Both the position numbers and the translations under genes were made by a program. Below, piece by piece: positions 1-9,700 of a stretch of 43,622 nucleotides of DNA. A model generated the notes under the pieces. The model was not told the DNA's origin, ran no database searches, and saw only the letters and a program-made list of their open reading frames with translations. Position 1 is the stretch's first letter, and the number at the start of each line of letters is the position of its first letter. Source of the DNA: Myxococcota bacterium. GTDB lineage: Bacteria > Myxococcota_A > UBA796 > JAFGLY01. The stretch covers positions 1-43,622 of the forward strand of contig JAJRWT010000005.1 in the NCBI GenBank assembly GCA_024276675.1, in the 5' to 3' direction.

Positions 1-1
1 C

Positions 2-541
2 CCCCCGAATCCCCCGGCGCCACGCCCGAGCCACCCGAAAAAACAGAGCCCACGTTCAGCGCAACCAGGCACGCCCCCCGCCACTGCCGTCAGCTCCACT
101 CTCCAGCGTTCATCGTCCAGGGCGCGGAACACCACTCCACGGGCCCCGGGTACGCCCCCTCTCCGGCCATCATCGTCCAAAGCACAGAAAACCACCCCGC
201 GCGCCAGGGAACCCGCCACCACAACATCCAACATAGACGGAACGATGGTGTTCATGAGCATGGACAGCTCTCCACCGGCCCTGCGCTTCCACTACACCAA
301 CACATCGGCGTTCCAGGGCGACTATCGCCAATACCTCTGCCACGACGCCCTGTTTGTTTCCCGAAAGAAAGAACTCCCGGCAAAGGGCACCGAGATGATG
401 GTGAACATCACCTTGCCCAATGGCGCGTCCATCGATACCACGGGCAGGGTCGAGGTGGTGCTGCCCACCGGACTGGGGCTCTCGCTGCGCCTTGACAGGG
501 CCGCTCACAAGTTGCTGGAAATGGCCTTGAAGGCCCTGTAG
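2..541 (+). CDS. PilZ-like domain protein with Pro/Ser/Thr-rich linker (5' partial)
   Basis: The frame is open from the left edge to the TAG at 539-541, with no ATG, GTG or TTG before the ATG at 245, so the gene probably starts outside the window. Residues before position 245 form a basic linker rich in Pro, Ser, Thr and Arg with internal 60-bp repeats. The last ~90 residues look like the PilZ-type domain common in Myxococcus: a segment resembling a stretch of the form LFV..KELPAKGTEM, then a beta-rich LPNGASIDTTGRVEVV stretch and GLGLSLRL. PilZ domains bind cyclic di-GMP, but the RxxxR arginine motif is not visible, so binding is doubtful. The gene converges on the subtilase gene, whose stop codon lies 46 bp away. 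If the linker is not translated, the gene would start at 245 and encode 98 aa. Confidence 0.6.
   Translation, partial: PPNPPAPRPSHPKKQSPRSAQPGTPPATAVSSTLQRSSSRARNTTPRAPGTPPLRPSSSKAQKTTPRAREPATTTSNIDGTMVFMSMDSSPPALRFHYTNTSAFQGDYRQYLCHDALFVSRKKELPAKGTEMMVNITLPNGASIDTTGRVEVVLPTGLGLSLRLDRAAHKLLEMALKAL
101..220 (+). repeat. Two tandem 60-bp units in the PilZ-protein linker
   Basis: Codon-aligned units 101-160 and 161-220 encode related 20-residue blocks that share Ser-Ser-Ser, a basic residue, and Thr-Thr-Pro-Arg-Ala. A more degenerate related stretch precedes them (41-100). The repeats are in frame with the downstream PilZ-like domain, which supports translation of this region. Confidence 0.55.
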
Positions 542-605
542 AACCCGCCGTCTACCGGGCCATGCAGGTCCTGTAGAACCCGCCGTCTACCGGGCCATGC
601 AGGTC
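536..605. repeat. Perfect 35-bp tandem duplication across convergent gene ends
   Basis: Positions 536-570 and 571-605 are identical. Copy 1 carries the stop of the PilZ-like gene and copy 2 carries the stop and last codons of the convergent subtilase gene. Each copy contains a short inverted repeat (GTAGA, 8-nt gap, TCTAC) that could form a small hairpin on either strand. The duplication most likely arose by slippage; a bidirectional terminator role is possible but weakly supported. Confidence 0.85.
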
Positions 606-2026
606 CTGAGCAATCGCCTCAAATCCGGCTGGGGCCCGATGATGAAGCTGTCATCACCTGGCTGGGGCGTGCCCGTGGAGACCAACATGGATCTCAGGTC
701 CATGGGATTCATGGGCTGGGCAAAGATCTCCCAGGCCACGGACTGGGCGATGGCCGCCACAGCGGCCACCAGGGGCGAGGCACCGGATGTTCCTCCGAAG
801 GCGCTGGTGTAGGCCTGCCTGGGATCCTGGTGGGGGAAGAACAGGTCGGGGTAGTAGCTGCCGTCGTCGGCGGTGGTGATGCTGTCGTACCAGCCCTGGA
901 GATCCACCCTGGAACCGTAAGAGCTGCCCTGTGGGTACCAGGTGCGGGGATCCAGACCGCTGGAGGGGCTGGCCCCCCCGCCCACCATTATGGCTCCAGA
1001 GTCACGCAGGCTGCGGTCGAAGATTCCACCCCAGGAGGGATCGTCCAGATCCTGCGCGCCGTTGCCGCCCGGCTCCACCACCACGATGCCTTTTGCCACT
1101 GCAAGGGTGATGGCGTCGAATACGGCCTGGTCGACTTCCACCGGACAGTAGTTTCCGTTCTGAAATGCCTGCTGCTCGATGAGCAGCACGTCTCCGGCAT
1201 CCAGGAGCTGGGCAGCCCGGTCCACGGCATCGGCGACGTCGTACCTGGATGGGGCACTGTATGGCGATACCACCAGGACTTCCGCGGCGGGCGCTGCGCC
1301 GGTGACTCCGTAGCCGTTGTCGCCGCCGAACATTATCCCCAGCACGCCGTTTCCGTGGTAGAGGTACTGCTGGCTGTCCCATCCGCTGGCGAAGGCCTTC
1401 CCGGTGGAATCCAGGTCTTCGTGTTCAGGATCCCAACCATACTCTATGTCGGCGATGGCCACGTTGGAGGCATCGCCCCCCGGCCAGAACGCCTGTTCTC
1501 CGAAACCAAACCCCGTGGGCGCGGCTTCCAGGTAGAGCTGCTCAGCAGTGAAATCGGGAGTGGTGGGGGGGATGTCGGCAGGAGGGGGAACGGGCTGGTA
1601 GGCAAGATAGGCCGTTTCCACGAGAGGGTTGCCCGAAAGCTCCTTCACCAGGGAGGGCGCGGCGGGGTTCTCCACCATGAAGTAGAGGGACAGGTCAGCC
1701 AGCAGCCCGTGGGGATCCAGTTCCCGTCGATCTTGCCGCAGCCCTTCCACGGAACGGGAGAAGCGACGGTACAGGGACGCTCCCCGCAGAAGGGCATCCA
1801 GGTTCTTCCAGGCCTTGATTTGGTCCAGGGTGAGCCCCGGTCCGGGAATGAGCCTGCCGTGTTGGAGAGAGGGGTTCATGCCCTCCACCAGCTTGAGTAC
1901 GGCCAGGCGCGGCTCCCGACCCCGGAGATCCACGGTGCTCCCCGACGAGACCGGGCCCCGGACGGGAAAAGTCTCTGAGGCCGCGGCGGTTCCGCCCAGC
2001 AGGCACAGGAATATCAATACAGGCAT
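587..2026 (-). CDS. Secreted subtilisin-like serine protease (peptidase S8)
   Basis: This 479-aa predicted exported endopeptidase begins with a short signal peptide (hydrophobic residues 3-15, cleavage probably after TAAA near 16). Residues ~20-165 form a propeptide-like N-terminal region. The S8 catalytic set is present: Asp193 in IADIEYG, His224 in HGNGVLG, oxyanion Asn322 in PGGNG and Ser414 in GGTSGASP. These motifs differ from textbook subtilisins (HGN instead of HGT, TSGASP instead of TSMASP), but all four functional residues are retained. The gene begins 14 bp after the Nudix gene ends, on the same strand, so the two are probably co-transcribed. Likely location is the periplasm or outside the cell. 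The substrate is unknown. Confidence 0.88.
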   Translation of the reverse strand: MPVLIFLCLLGGTAAASETFPVRGPVSSGSTVDLRGREPRLAVLKLVEGMNPSLQHGRLIPGPGLTLDQIKAWKNLDALLRGASLYRRFSRSVEGLRQDRRELDPHGLLADLSLYFMVENPAAPSLVKELSGNPLVETAYLAYQPVPPPADIPPTTPDFTAEQLYLEAAPTGFGFGEQAFWPGGDASNVAIADIEYGWDPEHEDLDSTGKAFASGWDSQQYLYHGNGVLGIMFGGDNGYGVTGAAPAAEVLVVSPYSAPSRYDVADAVDRAAQLLDAGDVLLIEQQAFQNGNYCPVEVDQAVFDAITLAVAKGIVVVEPGGNGAQDLDDPSWGGIFDRSLRDSGAIMVGGGASPSSGLDPRTWYPQGSSYGSRVDLQGWYDSITTADDGSYYPDLFFPHQDPRQAYTSAFGGTSGASPLVAAVAAIAQSVAWEIFAQPMNPMDLRSMLVSTGTPQPGDDSFIIGPQPDLRRLLRTCMAR

Positions 2027-2040
2027 GGAGACCTTCGCTC

Positions 2041-2931
2041 TCAGCCCTCACCAGCGGAATTCCGGGAAATACCGAGGGAATCCTCGCGGCCGGCGTGGGC
2101 TTTGACTTCGGCCAGCAGTTTTCGGGGGAACTTCATGTGGAGCCATGGCCCCACGTTCCACGTGAAGCTGATGGTTCCGGGATCGGGCCGCGACGCGGAA
2201 TGGCGGGGATGGCCGGGAAGTGAAAACAGGATGGTATCGCTGGAGAGCAGGCTCATGTGGGGACAGATGGGTTCGAGGGACCTGGAACTGGCCGCGGCCA
2301 GAACCTGGTCCAGCCGATCGTAGCGACGCAGCTCTTGCAGGTGGTGGAAGGTGGGGGGGGAGAGCAGAACCCGCCTGGCTTGGAAAGCCGCGATTGCCCT
2401 GGCAGGATGCCACCAGGCGCTCGATGTGTTTTCTTTCCCGTCGTGGCTGGCCAGCACGGAGGGTGGTACGCGAGCCACGAAGAACCAGGTGTCGAAACGT
2501 ATGGGACGACAGGCGGGGGTGACCCACCTGGACCAGGGGAAAAGGGAGTCCGCCCGGATCCTCGCTCCGTACTCGCGACAGATCCGGGCCAGGGCCCCGC
2601 GGTCTGCCAGGAGTTCCCGGCGCGCCGAGGCAGGAATTGGGCCCGTGAACAGGGGGATTCCGGCTTCTTCCAGGAGTTCCCGGGCAGCAGCCACCATCAG
2701 GGCGCTGGCGCTGGGATGGCGCATTCTGGCCAGGTTGGGCTCGTGGTGGCTGATGGGAACGTGGGCGTCGGCCCGGTCCAGCCTGCCCCCGGGAAAAACG
2801 TGGGTGTCGGCCATGAAGGGAGCAGTCGGGCCGCGCTCTACCAGAAAGACCTGGAAGCCGCCGGGAGCTTCGCGTAGAGGAATCACGGTGGCTGCCAGGC
2901 CGGGGGCGACCGCTGGGTGGGAATCGGACAT
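2041..2931 (-). CDS. Nudix hydrolase, NUDT19-like (putative acyl-CoA / CoA diphosphatase)
   Basis: This 296-aa protein has the Nudix fold start (LAATVIPLR near 12-20), VFPGGRLD at 45-52 and the Nudix helix RELLEEAG at 84-91. Between the GG and the helix lies an insert of about 33 residues, whereas a standard Nudix box has far fewer. This split box is characteristic of NUDT19-type coenzyme A diphosphatases, so hydrolysis of CoA or acyl-CoA is the best guess, from family knowledge and not from visible substrate residues. The ATG at 2931 was chosen because AAGGGA lies just upstream and the conserved fold starts soon after; an ATG 12 bp upstream is also possible. It is the first gene of a pair with the subtilase and is divergent from the giant TSP3 gene. 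Confidence 0.8.
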   Translation of the reverse strand: MSDSHPAVAPGLAATVIPLREAPGGFQVFLVERGPTAPFMADTHVFPGGRLDRADAHVPISHHEPNLARMRHPSASALMVAAARELLEEAGIPLFTGPIPASARRELLADRGALARICREYGARIRADSLFPWSRWVTPACRPIRFDTWFFVARVPPSVLASHDGKENTSSAWWHPARAIAAFQARRVLLSPPTFHHLQELRRYDRLDQVLAAASSRSLEPICPHMSLLSSDTILFSLPGHPRHSASRPDPGTISFTWNVGPWLHMKFPRKLLAEVKAHAGREDSLGISRNSAGEG

Positions 2932-3081
2932 CTTTCCCTTCATGGTTGGTTCAGGGCTCTGGCAGGAATAACCCGCGGTGGTACGCATAGGTGTCCTGCC
3001 CCGTGGGGCCCGGCGGGCACACAAAGATCCAACAGCAAAAACAGGCTATCCTTTTTTCAGCGATTTCCCAAACGTCTTGTC

Positions 3082-3094
3082 GGAGTTGGCCGTG
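3082..3094 (+). promoter_or_regulatory. Ribosome binding site deciding the GTG start of the first TSP3/OmpA-like gene
   Basis: GGAG at 3082-3085 lies 6 nt before GTG 3092-3094, directly in front of the hydrophobic signal-peptide codons. The frame is open upstream to a GTG at 2978, but that start has no visible Shine-Dalgarno and would place about 38 unneeded residues before the signal peptide. The paralogue has the same arrangement (GGAG, 6 nt, TTG). Confidence 0.55.
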
Positions 3095-6000
3095 ATCCCG
3101 ATTCTACTTTCCTGCCTCCTCCTGTCCACAAGCTCGACCCAGGCTCTCGGCGCCTCCGGGATCTCTGGGGATCACGAGAGTATCGTCCCTCCCGACTGCC
3201 TTCCTGCTCGGGCGACCATCCGGCCTCCAGGTCTCCGCAGCGAGGCTCCCTGCGTGTTCCCCCCGCCCGATACCGGCCTTCCCCGCGGCGACTCCGGCGC
3301 CCCTGACACCGCCGAACCAAGGCCCGACCAAGATCCCGACGACGACGGACTGAACGACCTGCAAGAGGCTGCCCTGGGAACGGATCCCCACACCTGTGAC
3401 AGCGATGGTGACTCGCTGCCCGACGGTCTCGAAGCTGGCATCGACCAGCCTGGCCCGGACACTGACACGGACGCCGGCTGTTTTTCGGCCGACTCTGATC
3501 CCTTGACGCAGACGGATCCCACCATGGCGGACAGTGATTCCGGGGGGCTTGACGACGGGCAGGAAGATGCCGACAGGGACGGGCAGGTGGACGAATGGGA
3601 GACGGACCCGACGGATCCCGACGACGATATCGACGAAGACGAAGACGGTATCCAGGACAGCCTGGAGGCCCATTGCGGCGGAGACGACCCCGAAGACCGC
3701 GATGGAGACTCCATCGCCGATTCCACGGAAGGCACCGTGGACACCGACTCCGACGGAACACCCGACTTCTGCGACTCCGACTCCGACGCTGACGGCATCT
3801 CCGACCTGGAAGAAGGCGATGGCGACACCGACTCCGACGGAATACCCGACTTCAGGGATTCCGACTCCGACGGCGACGGGCTGAGCGACTCCACGGAAGG
3901 CACTGGCGACTCCGACTGCGACGGGGCTCCCGACTACGCCGACACCTTCGACACGGACGGCCCCTGTGCCGACCCCGACGGAGATGGCCTGGACAACTCC
4001 GCTGAAGCCGACTGTGGTACCGATCCCTCCAACCCCGACTCCGATGGCGATGGGATACCCGACGGCTCCGACGACTGCCTGCACGCCAGCCCGGACACCG
4101 GGGATCCCTGGTACGATCCCACCCCCCTGGACCTGCCTGCCGGGAGCAATTGTTCCTGCGGCACTCCCCGAGGAGCCGGGACTCTGGAGCCTCTGGCCCT
4201 GTTGCTGCTGCTGCCGGCATGGAGCCTGGCGCGGCGAAACCACGGGAGAAACCGACGCGGCGCAACCCTGCTGCCGCTGCTGCTGCTGCCCCTGTGGCTG
4301 CCCCAGGTGGTCAGGGCCCAGACCAGCGGCTTGCAGTCGTCCATCGACGCCCAGACCTTCAACCCCATCCCGGGAGAGGACATCTTCTTCCAGGTACGGG
4401 ACCCGAATTCCCAGGGAATCAACGGGAGCGCCGCCATGATCGTCGGCTACGCCCACGAACCCATCGTTTACCTGTACTCCGATCCCGAAGCAGGGAAAGC
4501 CCGCGTACTGGGCGATCTCGTTACCATGAACCTCCTGGGGTGGTACCAGTTGAACGCTCTGGGCCTGGGCCTGGACATCCCCATCCACCTCCTGGCCCTG
4601 GGCGACGATCTCGATGCCGGACCCATGATGGGCGATGTACGAGCCTATTCGGGCGTAACCATCACGGATCGCAGGCAGGCAATCCTGGGGACGGCGATAC
4701 AGGTGGATTTCTCCCTGCCCACGGCAACGGCAGACAGCCTGGACTCCTGGCTGGGCGACGACACCATCACCGCTGGAGGTGAGTTGGCCATCTCCGCCGG
4801 CCGCCGCCTGGTGGCCGCCCTGAACACTGGTTTCCACACGGGCAACGGTCAGTGGCTGGGGGATCTCTACTGGGGGCCGAGGCTGACTTTCGCCGCGGGG
4901 CTGCTCTATCGACTGACCCGGACGGTGGATCTCTCGGGAGAAGTGTCGGGATTCCACCTCCTGGACAACGATGGCAACCTTCTGCAGACAACACCCACTG
5001 AGGGACTGTTGGGGCTGCATGCCAGCCATGGCAGGGGCGTGGAGTGGAGCATAGCAAGCGCCACCAGCATCCTCTCCGCCGCCGGCACTCCCGCCTGGCG
5101 CATCATCGCCGGCATGAAGTACCGGTCATCTTCGGCGCGGGATTCCCGCCTCCGGGCAGGCGCCTCGCTTTCAGCCAGCGCCGATTCCGATGGCGACGGC
5201 ATCCCCGCTTCGGCGGATCTCTGCCCCACGCTTCCCGAATCCATCAATGAAACCCTGGATTGGGACGGTTGCCCCGATGAGGGTGAGGTTCTTCTGCAGG
5301 TGGATGTGACCGATGCAACCGGAGCCCCGATGGGAGGGACCATAGCCCAGGCCAGGGCCTATGCCGGAACCATCGCGCCCAGCAGCAGTGCGGGAACCCA
5401 CGTGATGACGCTCCCGACGGGACGGAACACTTTGTTCGTCACGGCTCCCGCTTCTGAAACCCTCCCCATCGAAGTGCCGGTTACCGCCGGCCAGGGGCTT
5501 CATGTGTCGAGCTACCTGAATGCCCTGCGCACAAGTGACCAGGTGGATGGCGACACTCGCCGAACAATCGGGTTGTACCTGGATTCTTCGCCTTCTGGAA
5601 CCAAGCCGCAGTCTTTTTCTCTGTCCGCCATGCGCTCGGACCGGGATGCCGACGGCATCGCTGACGCCGACGACCGCTGCGTGGACCAGCCAGAAGACTA
5701 CAACCACCAGGACGACCTGGACGGCTGCCCCGATGGCCACCTGACAATGACGGTGTTCGAGCTGCTGGATGATCGTGGGCGTCCCGTCCACAAGGCCCGA
5801 ATCCACTTGCTCAACGGTCCCATGGAGGGCACCTGGGCAGTGGTGGACGGCGTATTGTATAAATCCCTGATCCCCGGAGCCTACAAGGTCGTTGCCGAAT
5901 CCATGGGCTTTTTCCTGGAATCCAGGGAAATCAACGTCCCCGCCTCTGCGCGATTCCCGGTGCAGTTGACCATGCGACCGCCGCAGGGAGATGCAACCTG

Positions 6001-6643
6001 GGATCTCCTGGTCTCTGACCCGGAGGGCAATCCCGTGAGTGCCGAGCTGCTGTTGCAGGGGCCAGCCATCTTCACCGCCAGGACAGACCAGCAGGGGCAA
6101 GCCCATGTTTCGCTCCCCCAGGGTACCTATCGGGCTGCCGTGTTGGCACCGGGCTTCCAGGGGCAACGATCAACTCTGCATGTACGAACGGGCAAGCCCG
6201 TGACATCAAAGGTCGTACTGGAAAAGCTCCAGCAAGAGCTTGACGGGCTGGCCATTCCGTTGCCGGCTGCCCTGGCTTTTGAACAGGGTACCACAGTCTT
6301 TGCGCAGGGGGCATACGAAGCCCTCCACCACCTGGCCGACGTGCTGCGCAGCCGGAAGGATCTGCTGCTGGTGTCGTTGGAAGGGCGGGTTCCCAGGATG
6401 AGCAATCGCGCCGACGACGATCTCTACACCTTCCAGGTAGCCAAGGCCGTGAAGGACTACCTCGTGGAAAAAGAGGCCATCGACCCCACGCGCCTGGTCT
6501 GCATAGGACAGGGCAACCGACCGGATCCCAGGGGCCAGGCAAGCGCAGAGCTTTCCAACGGCTCCCCGTGGGTGGAGGCCTACGTCGCCGCCGTGCTCCG
6601 CAGCGGCGCGGATTCGACGGGTAGCACGCAGAGCATGTTGTGA
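3092..6643 (+). CDS. Giant envelope protein: TSP3 repeats, internal MYXO-CTERM-like tag, barrel region, degenerate OmpA-like end
   Basis: This 1183-aa protein begins at GTG with a signal peptide (residues 2-20). Residues ~75-335 are Asp-rich thrombospondin type 3 repeats of the D.DGDG..D type, which bind Ca2+ in known families. Residues 354-382 hold Cys-Ser-Cys, a hydrophobic run and Arg-Arg, matching a MYXO-CTERM tag. A second signal-peptide-like run (392-409, ending VRA) follows at once. The next ~270 residues alternate like an outer-membrane barrel. A short TSP3/OmpA linker and two carboxypeptidase-regulatory-like beta domains come next. The last ~130 residues align with the OmpA C-terminal domain but lack the Asp (GHTD) and Arg (LS..RA) that bind peptidoglycan. 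The gene is followed by a full-length paralogue 130 bp downstream. Function is unknown; a structural or adhesive surface role is inferred. Confidence 0.8.
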   Translation: MIPILLSCLLLSTSSTQALGASGISGDHESIVPPDCLPARATIRPPGLRSEAPCVFPPPDTGLPRGDSGAPDTAEPRPDQDPDDDGLNDLQEAALGTDPHTCDSDGDSLPDGLEAGIDQPGPDTDTDAGCFSADSDPLTQTDPTMADSDSGGLDDGQEDADRDGQVDEWETDPTDPDDDIDEDEDGIQDSLEAHCGGDDPEDRDGDSIADSTEGTVDTDSDGTPDFCDSDSDADGISDLEEGDGDTDSDGIPDFRDSDSDGDGLSDSTEGTGDSDCDGAPDYADTFDTDGPCADPDGDGLDNSAEADCGTDPSNPDSDGDGIPDGSDDCLHASPDTGDPWYDPTPLDLPAGSNCSCGTPRGAGTLEPLALLLLLPAWSLARRNHGRNRRGATLLPLLLLPLWLPQVVRAQTSGLQSSIDAQTFNPIPGEDIFFQVRDPNSQGINGSAAMIVGYAHEPIVYLYSDPEAGKARVLGDLVTMNLLGWYQLNALGLGLDIPIHLLALGDDLDAGPMMGDVRAYSGVTITDRRQAILGTAIQVDFSLPTATADSLDSWLGDDTITAGGELAISAGRRLVAALNTGFHTGNGQWLGDLYWGPRLTFAAGLLYRLTRTVDLSGEVSGFHLLDNDGNLLQTTPTEGLLGLHASHGRGVEWSIASATSILSAAGTPAWRIIAGMKYRSSSARDSRLRAGASLSASADSDGDGIPASADLCPTLPESINETLDWDGCPDEGEVLLQVDVTDATGAPMGGTIAQARAYAGTIAPSSSAGTHVMTLPTGRNTLFVTAPASETLPIEVPVTAGQGLHVSSYLNALRTSDQVDGDTRRTIGLYLDSSPSGTKPQSFSLSAMRSDRDADGIADADDRCVDQPEDYNHQDDLDGCPDGHLTMTVFELLDDRGRPVHKARIHLLNGPMEGTWAVVDGVLYKSLIPGAYKVVAESMGFFLESREINVPASARFPVQLTMRPPQGDATWDLLVSDPEGNPVSAELLLQGPAIFTARTDQQGQAHVSLPQGTYRAAVLAPGFQGQRSTLHVRTGKPVTSKVVLEKLQQELDGLAIPLPAALAFEQGTTVFAQGAYEALHHLADVLRSRKDLLLVSLEGRVPRMSNRADDDLYTFQVAKAVKDYLVEKEAIDPTRLVCIGQGNRPDPRGQASAELSNGSPWVEAYVAAVLRSGADSTGSTQSML
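4148..4321 (+). other. Internal MYXO-CTERM-like tag followed by a second signal-peptide-like segment
   Basis: These codons encode NCSC, a short spacer, a Leu-rich hydrophobic stretch, then ARRN and several basic residues. This is the tripartite layout of a C-terminal MYXO-CTERM signal. Without a stop it continues into a basic patch (RNRRG), a Leu/Pro-rich hydrophobic core and VRA, which looks like an n-h-c signal peptide. I see no in-frame ATG or GTG here for independent translation of the second half. Confidence 0.6.
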
Positions 6644-6763
6644 TAATACCGTTGCAGTCGATGCGGCCAGCAGCATGTCCGCCACGGGTTCTCTTCCAGG
6701 CAAAAAGTCCGCCGACAGGACTACGCGCGTTCATCTTCACGAGGTTTCAGACCTCCAATTCGT

Positions 6764-6776
6764 GGAGCACAAATTG
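6764..6776 (+). promoter_or_regulatory. Ribosome binding site deciding the TTG start of the second TSP3/OmpA gene
   Basis: GGAG at 6764-6767 lies 6 nt before TTG 6774-6776, immediately ahead of a Ser-rich hydrophobic signal peptide. An in-frame ATG at 6675 exists but has no clear Shine-Dalgarno and would add 33 polar residues. Confidence 0.5.
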
Positions 6777-9700
6777 TCTTCATCTTCCTTGCTGATTTCC
6801 GTGGCCTTGCTCTGTCTCGTCCCCGCACGGGCCCAGGCCTGGCCCGCCACCATCGCCTGGGAGCCGCTGCTCCAGGGTGGTGTTCCCATGGTGGATCCGG
6901 GGCAGGACCAGGACGCCTCCAGTTGCTACGACACCTGCACCGGCGAAAACGCATGGGACATAGTGGGCACCCATGAAGAACCTGCCTTCTCATGGTACGT
7001 GGACTACGACTTCCTCTACTTCAGGATTCGCACCAGCAGCGATCCCGCCTTGCTCTCTCCGCCCTACAACGGTTCCTGGGGCGTGCTCCTGAACACCGAC
7101 GACAACAGCGCCGACTACGAGTTCTCCCTGATCCTCCAGGGGGACGATGACCTGGCCATCTACGAAAACGCGTCTGGAGACGGCCCAAGCGACTACGCGG
7201 AAACTTTCACCTGGGGCGACTCGGATCCGATGGAAGGCAGCGCCGCCTGGGAAGAGACCGACTCCTCCCTTGACGGCACGGACAACGACTGGCTCATCTC
7301 CATCGCCCTTCCCCTCTCGGTGTTTCAGGGCAAGATGGCCCTGGACATGGCCACGCCCCTGGGCCTGGTGGCTGCAACTTCTTCCAACGAGGGCAGCTCC
7401 AGCAAGATCCTGGACGCGGACCTGGCGGGGCACGACGACTCCGAGGCCCTGGGCAGCATGGAAGATGCCCAAGCCGACTACGTCAGCATCGACGCCGACT
7501 CCGACGGTCTCTACTATTTCCACGAGCTTGACCTGGGAACCGATCCCGAAAACAGCGATACCGACTCGGATACGCTCTCCGATTACGACGAAGTGTTCAC
7601 CTACGGCACCGATCCCACGGATGCCGACCCCGACGGCGACGGCGCCACGGATGCCGAAGAGCTGGAAGGCGGAACGGATCCCGCTGTCGCCGACACCGAC
7701 GGTGATGGCATCTCCGACGGCGACGAACTGGACTGCGGGGGGAGCGATCCCAACGACCGCGACGGCGACGGAATCACAGACTCCCAGGAAGGCACCGCCG
7801 ACACCGACTCCGACGGCCTCCCCGACTGGTGCGACGAAGACGCCGATGATGACGGCATCTCCGACCAGGAAGAAGGCGATGTGGACACCGACGGCGACGG
7901 CACTCCCGACTTCCAGGACTCCGACAGCGACAACGACGGCATCTCCGATGCCCAGGAGGGCACGGGCGACTCCGACTGCGACGGGTTGGCCAACTACCTG
8001 GATCCCGACGACTGGGACGGCCCATGCGCCGATTCCACGGACACCGGCAACCCCCAGGGCGACAGCGGCACTCCCACCTGCCCCGACGGCCAGGGCAACT
8101 GCGACGGCGGCAGCCTGACAGGTGGGGGCTGCTCTGCCGGCCCTGGAAGGCCCCTGCTCATCCTCGCCCTCCTGGCGGGTCTCTGCGTCCTGACCCGCAG
8201 GTATTCGCTGGCGGCCCTTGCGTTGCTCCTCTTCCCCGTGGCCGGGGCGGAAGCCTCAACCCTGGACGTGGATTCCTTCCAACCCTCGCTGGACAGTCGT
8301 CTATTCACCTCCATCGAGGACAGCGCCGTGGGAGCGGCCGGGCCCGGTGGCGGCCTGCTCTTCAACCACGCCATCGACCCCCTTGTCTACCGCCACGCCG
8401 ACGGCAGCGAAGACGGCATCATCACCGGGCTGGCCACCATGGACACGATGGTTTTCTGGAACTTCGACGCCCCCGTGGACCTCCGGCTGGGCATGGACCT
8501 GCCCATGCACCTGGCCGCGGAGGGCTCGGGTATCAGCGACGGCTACCTGGCCGCCGACCCCTCCGTGGACCTGAAGGTGGAGATCATGGATCGCGTGTCC
8601 GGCCCCATGGGCCTTTCCGCCAGCGTTCGCGCCACCATTCCACCCTGGAAAACCGCTGAATGGCTTGGTGAAGATGGCCCGTTCTACCAGGCCCGGGCGA
8701 GTATCTGTGCAGGCCGAAAGGCGGTCGTTGCGGCCAACCTGGGCTATGGATTCGGTTATGACGGCGCGGAGATCTATGACCTGACCTGGGGTTCAAGGTT
8801 GAATTGGGCGTTGGGTGCAAGTCTCCCCGTGGGCGCCAAGCTCAACACCGCCGCCGAGCTGGTGGGTACCAGGATCCTGGGGAATCCCGAAGCCCCGGGG
8901 GCCAGGCCAACCGAGCTGTTGTGTACCGCAAGGGGAAGCGCAAGCGGGAACCTCCTGGTTACCATGGGCTTGGGGCTCCCTCTCAGCTCGGGGGTGGGAA
9001 CTCCAGATGCGCGCTTCATAGCGGGGGTGAGCTGGGTGCCGGCCAAGTCGGTGCGTCGCCACCGTCTTCCGGATCGCGACTCCGATGGTGTCGCCGACCC
9101 CGACGACCTGTGCCCGGACCAGCCTGAAGACCGCAACCACGTAAACGATTCCGACGGATGCCCAGAGGGCCGGCTGACGCCCACGGCGATTCGAGTCACC
9201 GACGAAAATGGCGCCTTGCTGCGGGACTCGCACATCAGCCTGTCACAGGAAGCTCCGGATTCGGGCAACCTCTTAAACCTGGAGTTCAACAACGCGGATG
9301 GTGAGATCATCTGGGCGCTGTTTCCCGGGAAACTGAAGCTGCTGGTCTCTGCTCCGGACTACCAACCCGAAGAATCCACCTTCGTGGTACCCACCAGGGA
9401 CTGGTACCGGATCAACGTGCAACTCCAGCCCCCGGCCAGACCGGGCAAGCTGCTCCTACACGTCGTGGACAGCCAGGGTGCTCCCTTGCAGGGAAGCATC
9501 ACCCTGGCGGAGAGCCCGGATGCACCATTCCAGACCGACGACGCGGGCCATCTAGGCCTGGAGCTTTCCGCCGGCTCCCACCAACTGACCATCCAGGCCA
9601 CGGACTTCTCTCCACAGACCCGCACGGTTTCCATCGAGCCCGGGATCACGCTGCAAATGGAGATACCCATGCAGTCCGCCAGGGTCAGGGTCTACAAGAA

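Noticed and set aside
3300..4100. Regular DNA repeats resembling an array
   Set aside because: They are codon-level TSP3 protein repeats, with no constant repeat and spacer units, so this is not CRISPR.
4148..4321. Frameshift or assembly fusion of two genes as explanation for the mid-protein tag
   Set aside because: The reading frame is continuous and the paralogue at 8112-8263 has the same order, so a single sequencing error is unlikely.
3104..5029. 641-codon minus-strand frame opposite the first TSP3 gene
   Set aside because: Its Val/Gly-repeat composition mirrors the Asp-rich TSP3 codons, and there is no domain or start signal.
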